A stretch of 16,566 nucleotides of DNA from an uncultured Ruminococcus sp. (GTDB taxonomy: Bacteria; Bacillota; Clostridia; Oscillospirales; CAG-272): assembly GCA_902783755.1 (NCBI GenBank), contig CACZSC010000143.1, positions 1 through 16,566 on the forward strand. Reading direction: 5' to 3'. This document shows, one piece after another, positions 1 through 5,913 of this stretch. A program made the translations under genes and the position numbers. Positions within the stretch are counted from its first letter, which is position 1. Every line of letters starts with the position of its first letter. A model generated the notes under the pieces. It was not told where the DNA came from. It did no database searches and saw only the letters and a list, made by a program, of their open reading frames with translations.

Positions 1-156
1 GCGAAGGAAGCCCTCGGCATGAGGCTGGCGGTGCTTCACAACCTGTACTTCTACAACGAACTCATGCAGAAGATAAGGGATGCTCTTGACGGCGGTTACT
101 ACGAGAGTTTTTACCAGAAATACAGAGTAATACTCGGAGAAAGAAATCCCGACTGA
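1..156 (+). CDS. tgt: Queuine/guanine tRNA-ribosyltransferase, C-terminal fragment (partial at window start)
   Basis: Frame 1 is open from the first base to TGA at 154-156, giving the last 51 residues of a protein whose start lies outside the window. The segment LAVLHNLYFYNELMQKIRDA matches the C-terminal helix region of bacterial Tgt (typically 'HNL.FY..LM..IR.A' followed by a short FxxF/Y tail). Tgt exchanges guanine 34 for preQ1 in GU(N)-anticodon tRNAs. The catalytic aspartates and zinc cysteines are not in view, so the call rests on the C-terminal helix alone. The stop is 19 bases before the next start on the same strand, so the lipoate-ligase genes are probably in the same transcript. 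A different protein with a similar helical tail cannot be excluded. Confidence 0.75.
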   Translation, partial: AKEALGMRLAVLHNLYFYNELMQKIRDALDGGYYESFYQKYRVILGERNPD

Positions 157-175
157 CGTTATCCGGAGACTGAAG

Positions 176-1075
176 ATGCGTTTTTTAGATCTTAGATCGG
201 ATGACCCGGCGGTCTGCCTGGCCACCGAAGAATACCTGCTCATGAACGGGCCGGATGAAGATATATTCATGCTTTGGTCCGGCAGGCCTTCAGTTATATG
301 CGGCAAATTCCAGAACCCGTTTGAAGAAGTCTCGCTGACGGAATGCAGAAAACGCGGAGTTGAAATATTCAGGCGCTGCAGCGGAGGCGGGGCAGTCTAC
401 CACGACCGTGGCAACATAAACTACACCATCATCTCGTCCAGGGATGACGAAACGGGATACGGTCGGTTCCTCGCCTATGCGGCAGGGTTTCTGAATTCTC
501 TCGGTGCGGGCGCGTATCCCGAAGGCAACATGATCAAAATTGGGGACTTCAAGGTGAGCGGAAACGCGCAGGCAAACTCCCAGACCCGGGTGCTCCACCA
601 CGGAACTCTGCTTTTTGAATGCGATCTGGATACCCTTTCAGAGCTTACGCAGGGTTCCAGGACAAAATTCACTTCAAAGGCCATAAAAAGCAACCCTCAT
701 CCTGTGACAAACATCCGCCCGCACTTAACAAAAGATCTTTCTGCAGAGGAATTCAGAAGCCTGTTCATTGATTACATGAAGGGTGCGGATACGGAACTGA
801 TCCTTGACGGCACGGATATGGTGCAGATCGGGGAACTCGCAGAAACAAAGTACCGCACATGGGAATGGAATTTCGGAAGAACTCCGGACTTTTCCCTTTC
901 TGCGGGTCCGCTCAAAGCTCAGACCCACCGTGGACGGTTCACGTCCTTCTCCGTGGGAAACCGAGACTGTCCCGGCATGACAGGCACGAGGCTTATACCG
1001 GAGGAAAGCGAAGAAATACTAAAAGACCTGTTTCCGAGCACGTATAAAGATATATTAAATGCCATTTATAATTAA
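176..1075 (+). CDS. lplA: Lipoate-protein ligase A family protein, first paralogue
   Basis: This 299-residue protein has the LplA catalytic (BPL/LplA) fold. LplA activates free lipoate with ATP and transfers lipoyl-AMP to a lysine of a lipoyl domain. Visible motifs are RRCSGGGAVYHDRGN at residues 66-80 (nucleotide/lipoate loop), the lysine motif KVSGNAQ with K126 (equivalent to the lipoyl-AMP-binding lysine of E. coli LplA), and HHGTLLF at 141-147. The C-terminal accessory domain (from about residue 225) is recognisable by its WNFGRTP entry but then diverges: the usual GDFF motif is missing and the protein is shorter than typical (about 330). ATG 176 is preceded by GGAG at a suitable distance. 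The next gene in the cassette encodes a lipoyl domain, a likely substrate. Octanoyl- or lipoyl-amidotransferase activity is an alternative that sequence alone cannot exclude. Confidence 0.88.
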   Translation: MRFLDLRSDDPAVCLATEEYLLMNGPDEDIFMLWSGRPSVICGKFQNPFEEVSLTECRKRGVEIFRRCSGGGAVYHDRGNINYTIISSRDDETGYGRFLAYAAGFLNSLGAGAYPEGNMIKIGDFKVSGNAQANSQTRVLHHGTLLFECDLDTLSELTQGSRTKFTSKAIKSNPHPVTNIRPHLTKDLSAEEFRSLFIDYMKGADTELILDGTDMVQIGELAETKYRTWEWNFGRTPDFSLSAGPLKAQTHRGRFTSFSVGNRDCPGMTGTRLIPEESEEILKDLFPSTYKDILNAIYN

Positions 1076-1085
1076 TAGCTGTATT

Positions 1086-1328
1086 ATGAGAAAAGAATTC
1101 AAGATGCCCTTCCTGAAAAAAGACGCCTCATCGTGCGTACTTGCGCGCTGGGCATGTGAGCCAGGTGATGTGCTGGATCCCGGCGACGTGGTACTGGAAG
1201 CAGAAGCTGACAAGGTCACGGAGGAGATCACCTGCACCGAGAGAATGCAGATCTCTGAACTTCTCTTTGAGGAAGGCGACGAGGTCTCATTCGGAGCCGC
1301 CGTCGCGGTCTGCGAGGTCATGGCATGA
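1086..1328 (+). CDS. Free-standing E2-type lipoyl (biotinyl/lipoyl-attachment) domain protein
   Basis: This 80-residue protein is essentially one lipoyl domain. It reads like the N-terminal domain of a 2-oxoacid dehydrogenase E2: a first strand EFKMPFL, then ARWACEPGD (compare 'W.v.eGD'), then the attachment hairpin LEAEADKVTEEI with candidate lipoyl lysine K43 in the DK context typical of lipoylation rather than the MKM of biotinylation, and a closing EEGDEVSFGAAVAV. No E2 catalytic domain follows. It carries four cysteines (C17, C24, C50, C76), many for so small a domain. ATG 1086 is chosen because it keeps the first beta strand; ATG 1104 or the overlapping ATG 1059 are alternatives, and none has a strong Shine-Dalgarno, so translation probably reinitiates after the upstream stop at 1073-1075. 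Its stop overlaps the next start as ATGA (1325-1328), indicating coupling. It sits between two lipoate ligases, which are its likely modifiers. Confidence 0.85.
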   Translation: MRKEFKMPFLKKDASSCVLARWACEPGDVLDPGDVVLEAEADKVTEEITCTERMQISELLFEEGDEVSFGAAVAVCEVMA

Positions 1329-2614
1329 TCTTCTGCACCACTGATTTCACGGTCCCCTATCTCAACTTCGCCGCCGAATACTATCTGGCGACCGAGAGGG
1401 ATCTTCATGATGACGTATTCATGCTCTGGAGGAACGAGCCTTCGGTAATCGTGGGAAGGTTCCAGAACACATACGAAGAAGTCAATGTCGATTACTGCAG
1501 ATCGAAGGGGATACACATCGCAAGAAGGATGTCCGGGGGAGGCACGGTATATCACGACCTCGGGTGCTGGGAATTCACCTTTATATGCCGTGACGACAAT
1601 CCCGAGATAGAATTCGCGAGATTCATGGATCCCATGGCAGAGATGCTGTCGGGGCTCGGTATCGATGTCAGGGTAAGCGGACGTAACGATATATGCCTTG
1701 TGGCAAAAAATCCGGACGGGGAAAAAACATATAAGATAAGCGGCAACACCCAGTACAAAAAGAACGGAGTCACGGTCCACCACGGCACTCTTCTGTTCGA
1801 TACGGACATCGGAGAGCTTGTGAGGTCCACCACTCCGAAAGACTACAAGATTGTCTCAAAAGCCATCAGGTCGGTGAGGGAGAGGGTCACGAATATCCGC
1901 TCTCATCTTGCACGTGACATGACTTCCGAGGAATTCGGTGAGTATATCGCGTCTCATTTCAGTGAAAGCATATACAGATTTGACAATGACGATCTGGCCC
2001 GCATCCGTGAACTCGAGCCCATGTTTTCGGACGACAGATGGGTATTCGGGGAAAACCCGAAATTCGAACTGAAACGCCTCGTCAGCTGTCCCTCGGGCAA
2101 TGCGGAGATAGGCCTGACCGTGAGAAGAGGAACCATAGTATCGGCAGGCATCTCCGGCGACTTCTTTTCTGCCGGCAGTAACGGCCCGGACAGCGCGTTC
2201 GGGCAGAGACTTGCCGGGGTCCCCTTTTCCCCGGAAACGGTAAGGGCGGCACTTGCAGGGTTTGACAACGAGATCACCGGCATATCGCCGGAAATGATAG
2301 TTGAAGGGATTTTTATGACTGACGACCAGAAACTAAGTGATCTGAGAAAAGAGATCGATGCGATCGATTCCGATATCATCGGACTTCTGTCAAAAAGAAT
2401 GGAATTATCCGCAAGGATCGGAAAGCACAAAAAAGAACACGGGATACCCGTGTCCGACCCTGAAAGAGAATACGCTGTGATCAAAAAGCTGGAAAACATT
2501 TCCGGCAAGGAACTCAGACCTTACGTTGAGGAGATCTACCGATCCGTCATAGACGCGTCAAAAAAGATACAGTCTGAGACCTTGCCGGATGATCCGGAGC
2601 CTGTCTCAGACTGA
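1325..2614 (+). CDS. lplA: Lipoate-protein ligase A, second paralogue, fused to a C-terminal AroQ-type chorismate mutase
   Basis: This 429-residue frame holds two complete enzymes. Residues 1-330 are an LplA: RRMSGGGTVYHDLG at 67-80, KISGNTQ with K137, HHGTLLF at 152-158, and a C-terminal accessory domain with ISGDFF at 276-281. Residues 331-429 are an AroQ chorismate mutase (chorismate to prephenate, for Phe/Tyr). Residues aligning with the E. coli mutase active site are all present: R341 (LRKEIDAID), R358, K369 (GKHK), D378, R381, E382 and, in SVIDASKKIQ, S412 and Q416. The junction has no linker: the ligase ends in the typical GISPEMIVEGIF and the next residue is Met331, which has its own Shine-Dalgarno. 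Either a true bifunctional protein is made, or two nested products, or both. The start overlaps the lipoyl-protein stop (ATGA). The 3' coding end overlaps the terminator of the convergent hom operon. Confidence 0.88.
   Translation: MIFCTTDFTVPYLNFAAEYYLATERDLHDDVFMLWRNEPSVIVGRFQNTYEEVNVDYCRSKGIHIARRMSGGGTVYHDLGCWEFTFICRDDNPEIEFARFMDPMAEMLSGLGIDVRVSGRNDICLVAKNPDGEKTYKISGNTQYKKNGVTVHHGTLLFDTDIGELVRSTTPKDYKIVSKAIRSVRERVTNIRSHLARDMTSEEFGEYIASHFSESIYRFDNDDLARIRELEPMFSDDRWVFGENPKFELKRLVSCPSGNAEIGLTVRRGTIVSAGISGDFFSAGSNGPDSAFGQRLAGVPFSPETVRAALAGFDNEITGISPEMIVEGIFMTDDQKLSDLRKEIDAIDSDIIGLLSKRMELSARIGKHKKEHGIPVSDPEREYAVIKKLENISGKELRPYVEEIYRSVIDASKKIQSETLPDDPEPVSD
2304..2317 (+). promoter_or_regulatory. 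Internal ribosome-binding site and in-frame ATG for a separate chorismate mutase
   Basis: AAGGGA at 2304-2309 lies five bases before ATG 2315, which is in frame (codon 331) exactly at the boundary between the ligase and the mutase domain. It is a better-spaced Shine-Dalgarno than most within a coding region would be by chance and would give a 99-residue free chorismate mutase. Whether it is used cannot be read from sequence. Confidence 0.55.
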
Positions 2615-2617
2615 TAT
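2560..2617 (-). terminator. Rho-independent terminator of the mrnC-hom operon
   Basis: A perfect 10-bp inverted repeat, AGTCTGAGAC at 2571-2580 and GTCTCAGACT at 2603-2612, encloses a second palindrome CCGGATGATCCGG (2585-2597). The stem can extend by C2570-G2613 and three further pairs across a bulge. On the minus strand it is followed one base later by six Ts (complement of A2560-2565). It begins a few bases after the hom stop. On the plus strand there is no T-run, so it probably works only for hom. It lies inside the last codons of the convergent ligase/mutase gene. Confidence 0.8.
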
Positions 2618-2623
2618 AAGACA

Positions 2624-3844
2624 TTATTGCAAAATCAATATAGGCAGTGAACTGCGGGTCACCTTTTCCAGTTCGGAAAGGGTGATCTTTTCTATTATGA
2701 CTTCCGTCACGCTGCCATTGCATGAAACGTCCCTTACGGTACCGCGGAAACCCGGGCAGGCAGCCTTCAGGGCTTCTTCGAGTTCACCGATCGTTCCGTC
2801 ATATCTCAAATAAAAACTGTTTTCGGTATCCCTGAAATGGATTATTCCGTCAGCCTCACTGCTTTTCCTGAACACAGGCACATATTCCGCGGCGGCAGCG
2901 CCTGAAAGGGCCGCACACACGTCCGCCATCACGGCACCTGCCGTTGGAAGACTTCCGGCGCCCATGCCATAATACATCACATCGCCTGTCGTGTCGCTCC
3001 TGACCCAAATCCCGTTATACACTCCGTCGACAGAGGATATCGGACTGGTCATGGGAACGAAAGCCGGCGCTGCGAACGAAACCATTCCGTTCCCGTCTCT
3101 GCAGAATGAAGCTACCAGCTTCAGCGAATATCCGAGTCGGTCAGCTGCCCTTATGTCTTCGACTTCCACTTTTCTGATGCTTCCCGCATATACCTTATCA
3201 TCCGGCAGAAGCAGCCCCGTGGCAAGAGCTGTGAGAATGATGATCTTTCTCTTCGCGTCTATAGCGTCGATATCCGCGGACGGATCCCGCTCTGCATAGC
3301 CAAGTCTCTGTGCCTCACTCAGTACGTCAGCGAAATCCCTTCCCTCGTTTTTCATCGCGGTCAGGATATAGTTTGTCGTGCCGTTCACGATTCCGGTAAT
3401 GCGTGATATGTTGTCCTGCGACATGGAAGTGTTGAGGGAACGTATGACCGGTATACCGCCGCCTACGCTTGCCTCGAACAGATACGACACTCCGTTTTCT
3501 GCGGCACACTCAAGCAGCATGTCCCCGTAATTGGCGACAACTTCTTTATTGGAGGTCACAACGCATTTCTTCGCCTTCATGCAGGCGACAGAGAACTCAT
3601 ATGCGGGATGCGATCCGCCCATGGTCTCGCAGACGAGCTCCACTTCAGGATCTCCGGTTATGACAGATATGTCGTGTACCACACGGTCTCCGTACGGAGA
3701 ACCGGGGAACTCCCTCAGGTCAAGGATATACCTGACTTCGATGTCATCTCCAATGACCCTGCTGATCTTGCTGCGGTTCGCTTCCAGCACAGCCGTTATA
3801 CCGCTTCCCACTACTCCGTATCCGATTATTGCAATATACTTCAT
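2624..3844 (-). CDS. hom: Homoserine dehydrogenase
   Basis: This 406-residue enzyme reduces L-aspartate-4-semialdehyde to L-homoserine with NAD(P)H, the branch to threonine and methionine. The order is: Rossmann motif IGYGVVGSG (residues 7-15), TSNKEVVA with K100, GGGIPVIRSLN, GIVNGTTNYIL (151-161), and the family signature AQRLGYAERDPSADIDAIDA at 178-197. A C-terminal stretch of about 70 residues resembles an ACT-type regulatory domain, suggesting feedback control by an amino acid (inference from family). ATG 3844 is chosen because it gives the Rossmann motif at the N terminus and is preceded by AGGAGT at 10 bases; a longer frame exists to 3946 but it overlaps mrnC. The start is two bases after the mrnC stop, so the two are coupled. 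A terminator follows directly. Confidence 0.95.
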   Translation of the reverse strand: MKYIAIIGYGVVGSGITAVLEANRSKISRVIGDDIEVRYILDLREFPGSPYGDRVVHDISVITGDPEVELVCETMGGSHPAYEFSVACMKAKKCVVTSNKEVVANYGDMLLECAAENGVSYLFEASVGGGIPVIRSLNTSMSQDNISRITGIVNGTTNYILTAMKNEGRDFADVLSEAQRLGYAERDPSADIDAIDAKRKIIILTALATGLLLPDDKVYAGSIRKVEVEDIRAADRLGYSLKLVASFCRDGNGMVSFAAPAFVPMTSPISSVDGVYNGIWVRSDTTGDVMYYGMGAGSLPTAGAVMADVCAALSGAAAAEYVPVFRKSSEADGIIHFRDTENSFYLRYDGTIGELEEALKAACPGFRGTVRDVSCNGSVTEVIIEKITLSELEKVTRSSLPILILQ

Positions 3845-3846
3845 TG

Positions 3847-4251
3847 TTAAACAAACTCCTGTTCCGATGTATCCTCTTCCGTCTGCACGAAGGCACGGCT
3901 GAACAGCTCGTCTATCCTGTCCTTCCTGCCCTGCAGATACAGCCATCCGAAAAGTGATTCAAGCCCCGTAGCCCTTCTGTATTCTCCCGCGGAACTCGAT
4001 TTGGGCACGCTTGTATGGCCTGTGTTCCTTCCTCTTTTATATATGCTCGTCTCTTCCTCGTCAAGCAGCGGCAGCAGTTTTTCCACCGCACCGCTCTGAA
4101 CATGAGCGGTCACGTACTCAAGGGATTTCACACTGGGGTGAGCTTCGTTGTTCCTAACGAGGTACTCTCTCACACACAGTTCGAACACACAGTCCCCGAG
4201 GTATGCGAGACTTGAAACCGGATACTGAGACGCTTCTGATTTACTGTCCAC
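3847..4251 (-). CDS. mrnC: Mini-ribonuclease III (23S rRNA 3'-end maturation)
   Basis: This 134-residue protein resembles the catalytic domain of RNase III without a double-strand RNA-binding domain, as in Mini-III (MrnC) of Firmicutes, which trims 23S rRNA precursors with L3 help. Motifs are SLAYLGDCVFE (14-24, metal-binding D20), the basic loop YKRGRNTGHTSVPKSSS (71-87) and YRRATGLESLFGWLYL (91-106, with E98). I chose the GTG start at 4251 over an upstream ATG at 4326 because AAGGAAA lies at the right distance before it, the homologous region begins just after, and the upstream ATG lies 5' of the promoter -10 box. It is the first gene of the minus-strand pair with hom and appears to have its own sigma-A promoter about 45 bases upstream. 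Confidence 0.93.
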   Translation of the reverse strand: MDSKSEASQYPVSSLAYLGDCVFELCVREYLVRNNEAHPSVKSLEYVTAHVQSGAVEKLLPLLDEEETSIYKRGRNTGHTSVPKSSSAGEYRRATGLESLFGWLYLQGRKDRIDELFSRAFVQTEEDTSEQEFV

Positions 4252-4263
4252 CGTTGTTTCCTT
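4249..4263 (-). promoter_or_regulatory. Ribosome-binding site and GTG start of mrnC
   Basis: On the minus strand AAGGAAA (4263-4257) precedes GTG (4251-4249) with about eight bases between the AGG core and the start. This decides the start in favour of GTG, because no ATG occurs at a comparable place. Confidence 0.7.
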
Positions 4264-4294
4264 TTTTCTTTCGTTATTTCCAAATCTGTTAGAG

Positions 4295-4323
4295 ATTTTA
4301 GCACATTTCAGACATGAATACAA
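4295..4323 (-). promoter_or_regulatory. Sigma-A-type promoter for mrnC-hom
   Basis: Read on the minus strand: -35 TTGTAT (4323-4318), a 17-base spacer, and -10 TAAAAT (4300-4295) preceded by TGC, an extended -10. Predicted transcription start is near 4288, giving a leader of roughly 40 bases before the GTG of mrnC. No riboswitch-like structure fits in that leader. Confidence 0.65.
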
Positions 4324-4365
4324 CATCGAGCTGCGGACAAACAGTCAAAACTAATTTTTAATTCG

Positions 4366-4394
4366 TTGCGGGAGATTCAAAAATATGTTATACT
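4366..4394 (+). promoter_or_regulatory. Sigma-A-type promoter for the GlpA-like operon
   Basis: -35 TTGCGG (4366-4371), a 17-base spacer, and -10 TATACT (4389-4394) preceded by TGT, an extended -10. Predicted transcription start is near 4400, with a leader of about 55 bases. The promoter points away from the mrnC promoter, and the two -35 boxes are about 43 bases apart. Confidence 0.7.
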
Positions 4395-4405
4395 GTCTGT
4401 GTATG

Positions 4406-4421
4406 TCCGGATGATTCCGGA
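4406..4421 (+). repeat. Inverted repeat at the predicted 5' end of the GlpA-like operon mRNA
   Basis: TCCGGA, TGAT, TCCGGA: two copies of a self-palindromic hexamer separated by four bases, forming a 6-bp stem with a tetraloop. It starts within about six bases of the predicted transcription start. It could be an operator bound by a repressor or a 5' mRNA hairpin. No T-run follows, so it is not a terminator. Confidence 0.5.
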
Positions 4422-4455
4422 TCCAATCAAAGGTTCGAAAGGAAAGCACAGATCT

Positions 4456-5913
4456 ATGATCTACGATGTGATTATTATCGGCGCAGGCTGCGTCGGCGCT
4501 ATGACCGCAAGGCTCCTGTCATCCAAAAGATGCAAAGTCGCGGTAGTAGAGGCGGCAGCGGATGTCGCCACAGGAGCGACTGCGGCAAATTCCGCCATAG
4601 TACATGCCGGATACGACGCGAAGCCGGGAACCCTGAAAGCAAGACTCAATGTCCGCGGCAATCACCTTATGAAACAACTCTGCCGCCAGCTCGGCGTCGA
4701 GCTCAAAGAGGTCGGTTCCCATGTTATCGGTTTCTCCGAAGATGACAGAAAGACTCTTGAGGAACTGTATCAGAGAGGACTGGCGAACGGGGTACCCGGA
4801 ATGAGGATCATAGACGGAGAAGAGCTTCACAGGATGGAACCCAACGTTTCTCCCGAAGCCACCTGCTCCCTCTGGGCCCCTTCAGCTGCCATCACATGCC
4901 CCTACGGCATAACGATCGCAGCCGCCGAAAACGCCGCTACCAACGGGGTGGATTTCTATCTCAATTTCAAGGTCATCGACTCATCCGCGGCAGGCGGCAT
5001 CCGTTATATCACGAACGGTGAAACGACTCTCTCCGCAAGATATATCATCAACTGCGCCGGTGTGCATTCAGCCGAAGTCGCCGAGATTCTCGGAGAGCAC
5101 GATTTCCCCGTTAATATAATCCCGAGACGCGGCGAATACTATATTCTCGACAAGGCCAGCAGCGGCATCGCGAACTCCACACTGTTCGTGTGCCCGTCAG
5201 ACAGAGGCAAAGGTATCCTGGTAAGTCCCACAGTCCACGGCAACGTGATCGTCGGACCCAACGCTTATCCTATCGAGGACCCGGACGACAAGAGCGTAAC
5301 CAGCGAAGGCCTTGCAGAGATCGCCCAGGGAGCGAAGAAGATCATACCCAAGATCGACATAAGAGCGGCCATCACCTCGTTCGCGGGTGTCAGGCCCACT
5401 CCGAACATCTATGATTTCTATATCAGAAGATCGGAACAGCTCGATGGCGTCATCCATGCAGTCGGCGTGGAATCCCCGGGATTCGCAGCTTCTCCCGCCG
5501 TAGCCGAATACATACTCGAACTGCTTGAGGAATCCGGATTCGACCCTGACGACAGGGACGACTACATCCCGACGAGAAGAACTGACGGTAATCCTGTCCA
5601 GTTCAACATGATGACAGAAGAACAGAAAGCTGAAGCCTGCCGCAGGGACCCTGCGTACGGAAAGATCATCTGCAGATGCGAGACCGTCACCGAAGGCGAC
5701 ATCATCGACGCCATCGAAGCTCCGATACCCTCAGTCACCATAGACATGGTCAAGAGAAGGCTGCGCGCCGGAATGGGGCGCTGCCAGGGCGGATTCTGTT
5801 CCCCGAGAGTTGCAGCTCTCATAGCGGAGAAGACCGGGACCACTCTTGACAGAGTGACAAAATTCGGCGGCGGTTCATGGCTCGTCAGAAAGAGAGGCGC
5901 TGATCATGAGTGA
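4456..5913 (+). CDS. GlpA-like FAD-dependent dehydrogenase with C-terminal BFD-type [2Fe-2S] domain
   Basis: This 485-residue protein has an N-terminal FAD-binding DAO-family domain (IIIGAGCVGAMTARLL at about residues 6-21, then ATGATAANSAIVHAGYD, typical of GlpA/LhgO-like oxidases). At the C-terminal end is a BFD-like [2Fe-2S] domain: CRC at 406-408 and CQGGFC at 443-448 supply four cysteine ligands. In Clostridia this architecture is the GlpA-like subunit of an anaerobic glycerol-3-phosphate dehydrogenase module, oxidising glycerol-3-phosphate to dihydroxyacetone phosphate. The substrate here is inferred; an L-2-hydroxyacid is possible. ATG 4456 is chosen for its AGGAAA Shine-Dalgarno and placement before the FAD motif; the frame extends upstream to a TTG that coincides with the -35 box and so cannot be used from that promoter. 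It overlaps the next gene by eight bases. No glpK or glpF is in view. Confidence 0.85.
   Translation: MIYDVIIIGAGCVGAMTARLLSSKRCKVAVVEAAADVATGATAANSAIVHAGYDAKPGTLKARLNVRGNHLMKQLCRQLGVELKEVGSHVIGFSEDDRKTLEELYQRGLANGVPGMRIIDGEELHRMEPNVSPEATCSLWAPSAAITCPYGITIAAAENAATNGVDFYLNFKVIDSSAAGGIRYITNGETTLSARYIINCAGVHSAEVAEILGEHDFPVNIIPRRGEYYILDKASSGIANSTLFVCPSDRGKGILVSPTVHGNVIVGPNAYPIEDPDDKSVTSEGLAEIAQGAKKIIPKIDIRAAITSFAGVRPTPNIYDFYIRRSEQLDGVIHAVGVESPGFAASPAVAEYILELLEESGFDPDDRDDYIPTRRTDGNPVQFNMMTEEQKAEACRRDPAYGKIICRCETVTEGDIIDAIEAPIPSVTIDMVKRRLRAGMGRCQGGFCSPRVAALIAEKTGTTLDRVTKFGGGSWLVRKRGADHE

Noticed and set aside
1086..1328. The small attachment-domain protein as a biotin carrier (decarboxylase or carboxylase subunit)
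   Set aside because: It lacks the (A/V)MKM biotinylation motif and has the EADKVTEEI lipoyl context, with two lipoate ligases as neighbours.
2585..2597. CCGGATGATCCGG resembles the TCCGGA-TGAT-TCCGGA palindrome at 4406-4421, suggesting a repeated regulatory element
   Set aside because: Only two loose matches; one is the inner stem of a terminator, and the shared sequence is short enough to be chance.
3845..3946. A 34-residue N-terminal extension of homoserine dehydrogenase
   Set aside because: It overlaps mrnC in another frame, and ATG 3844 has an AGGAGT site and places the Rossmann motif at the expected position.
4252..4326. A 25-residue N-terminal extension of Mini-RNase III from ATG 4326
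   Set aside because: That ATG is upstream of the promoter -10 box on the same strand, and homology starts after the GTG at 4251.
4366..4455. A TTG-initiated N-terminal extension of the GlpA-like protein
   Set aside because: The TTG coincides with the -35 box of the promoter, and the extension lies before the predicted transcript or in its leader.
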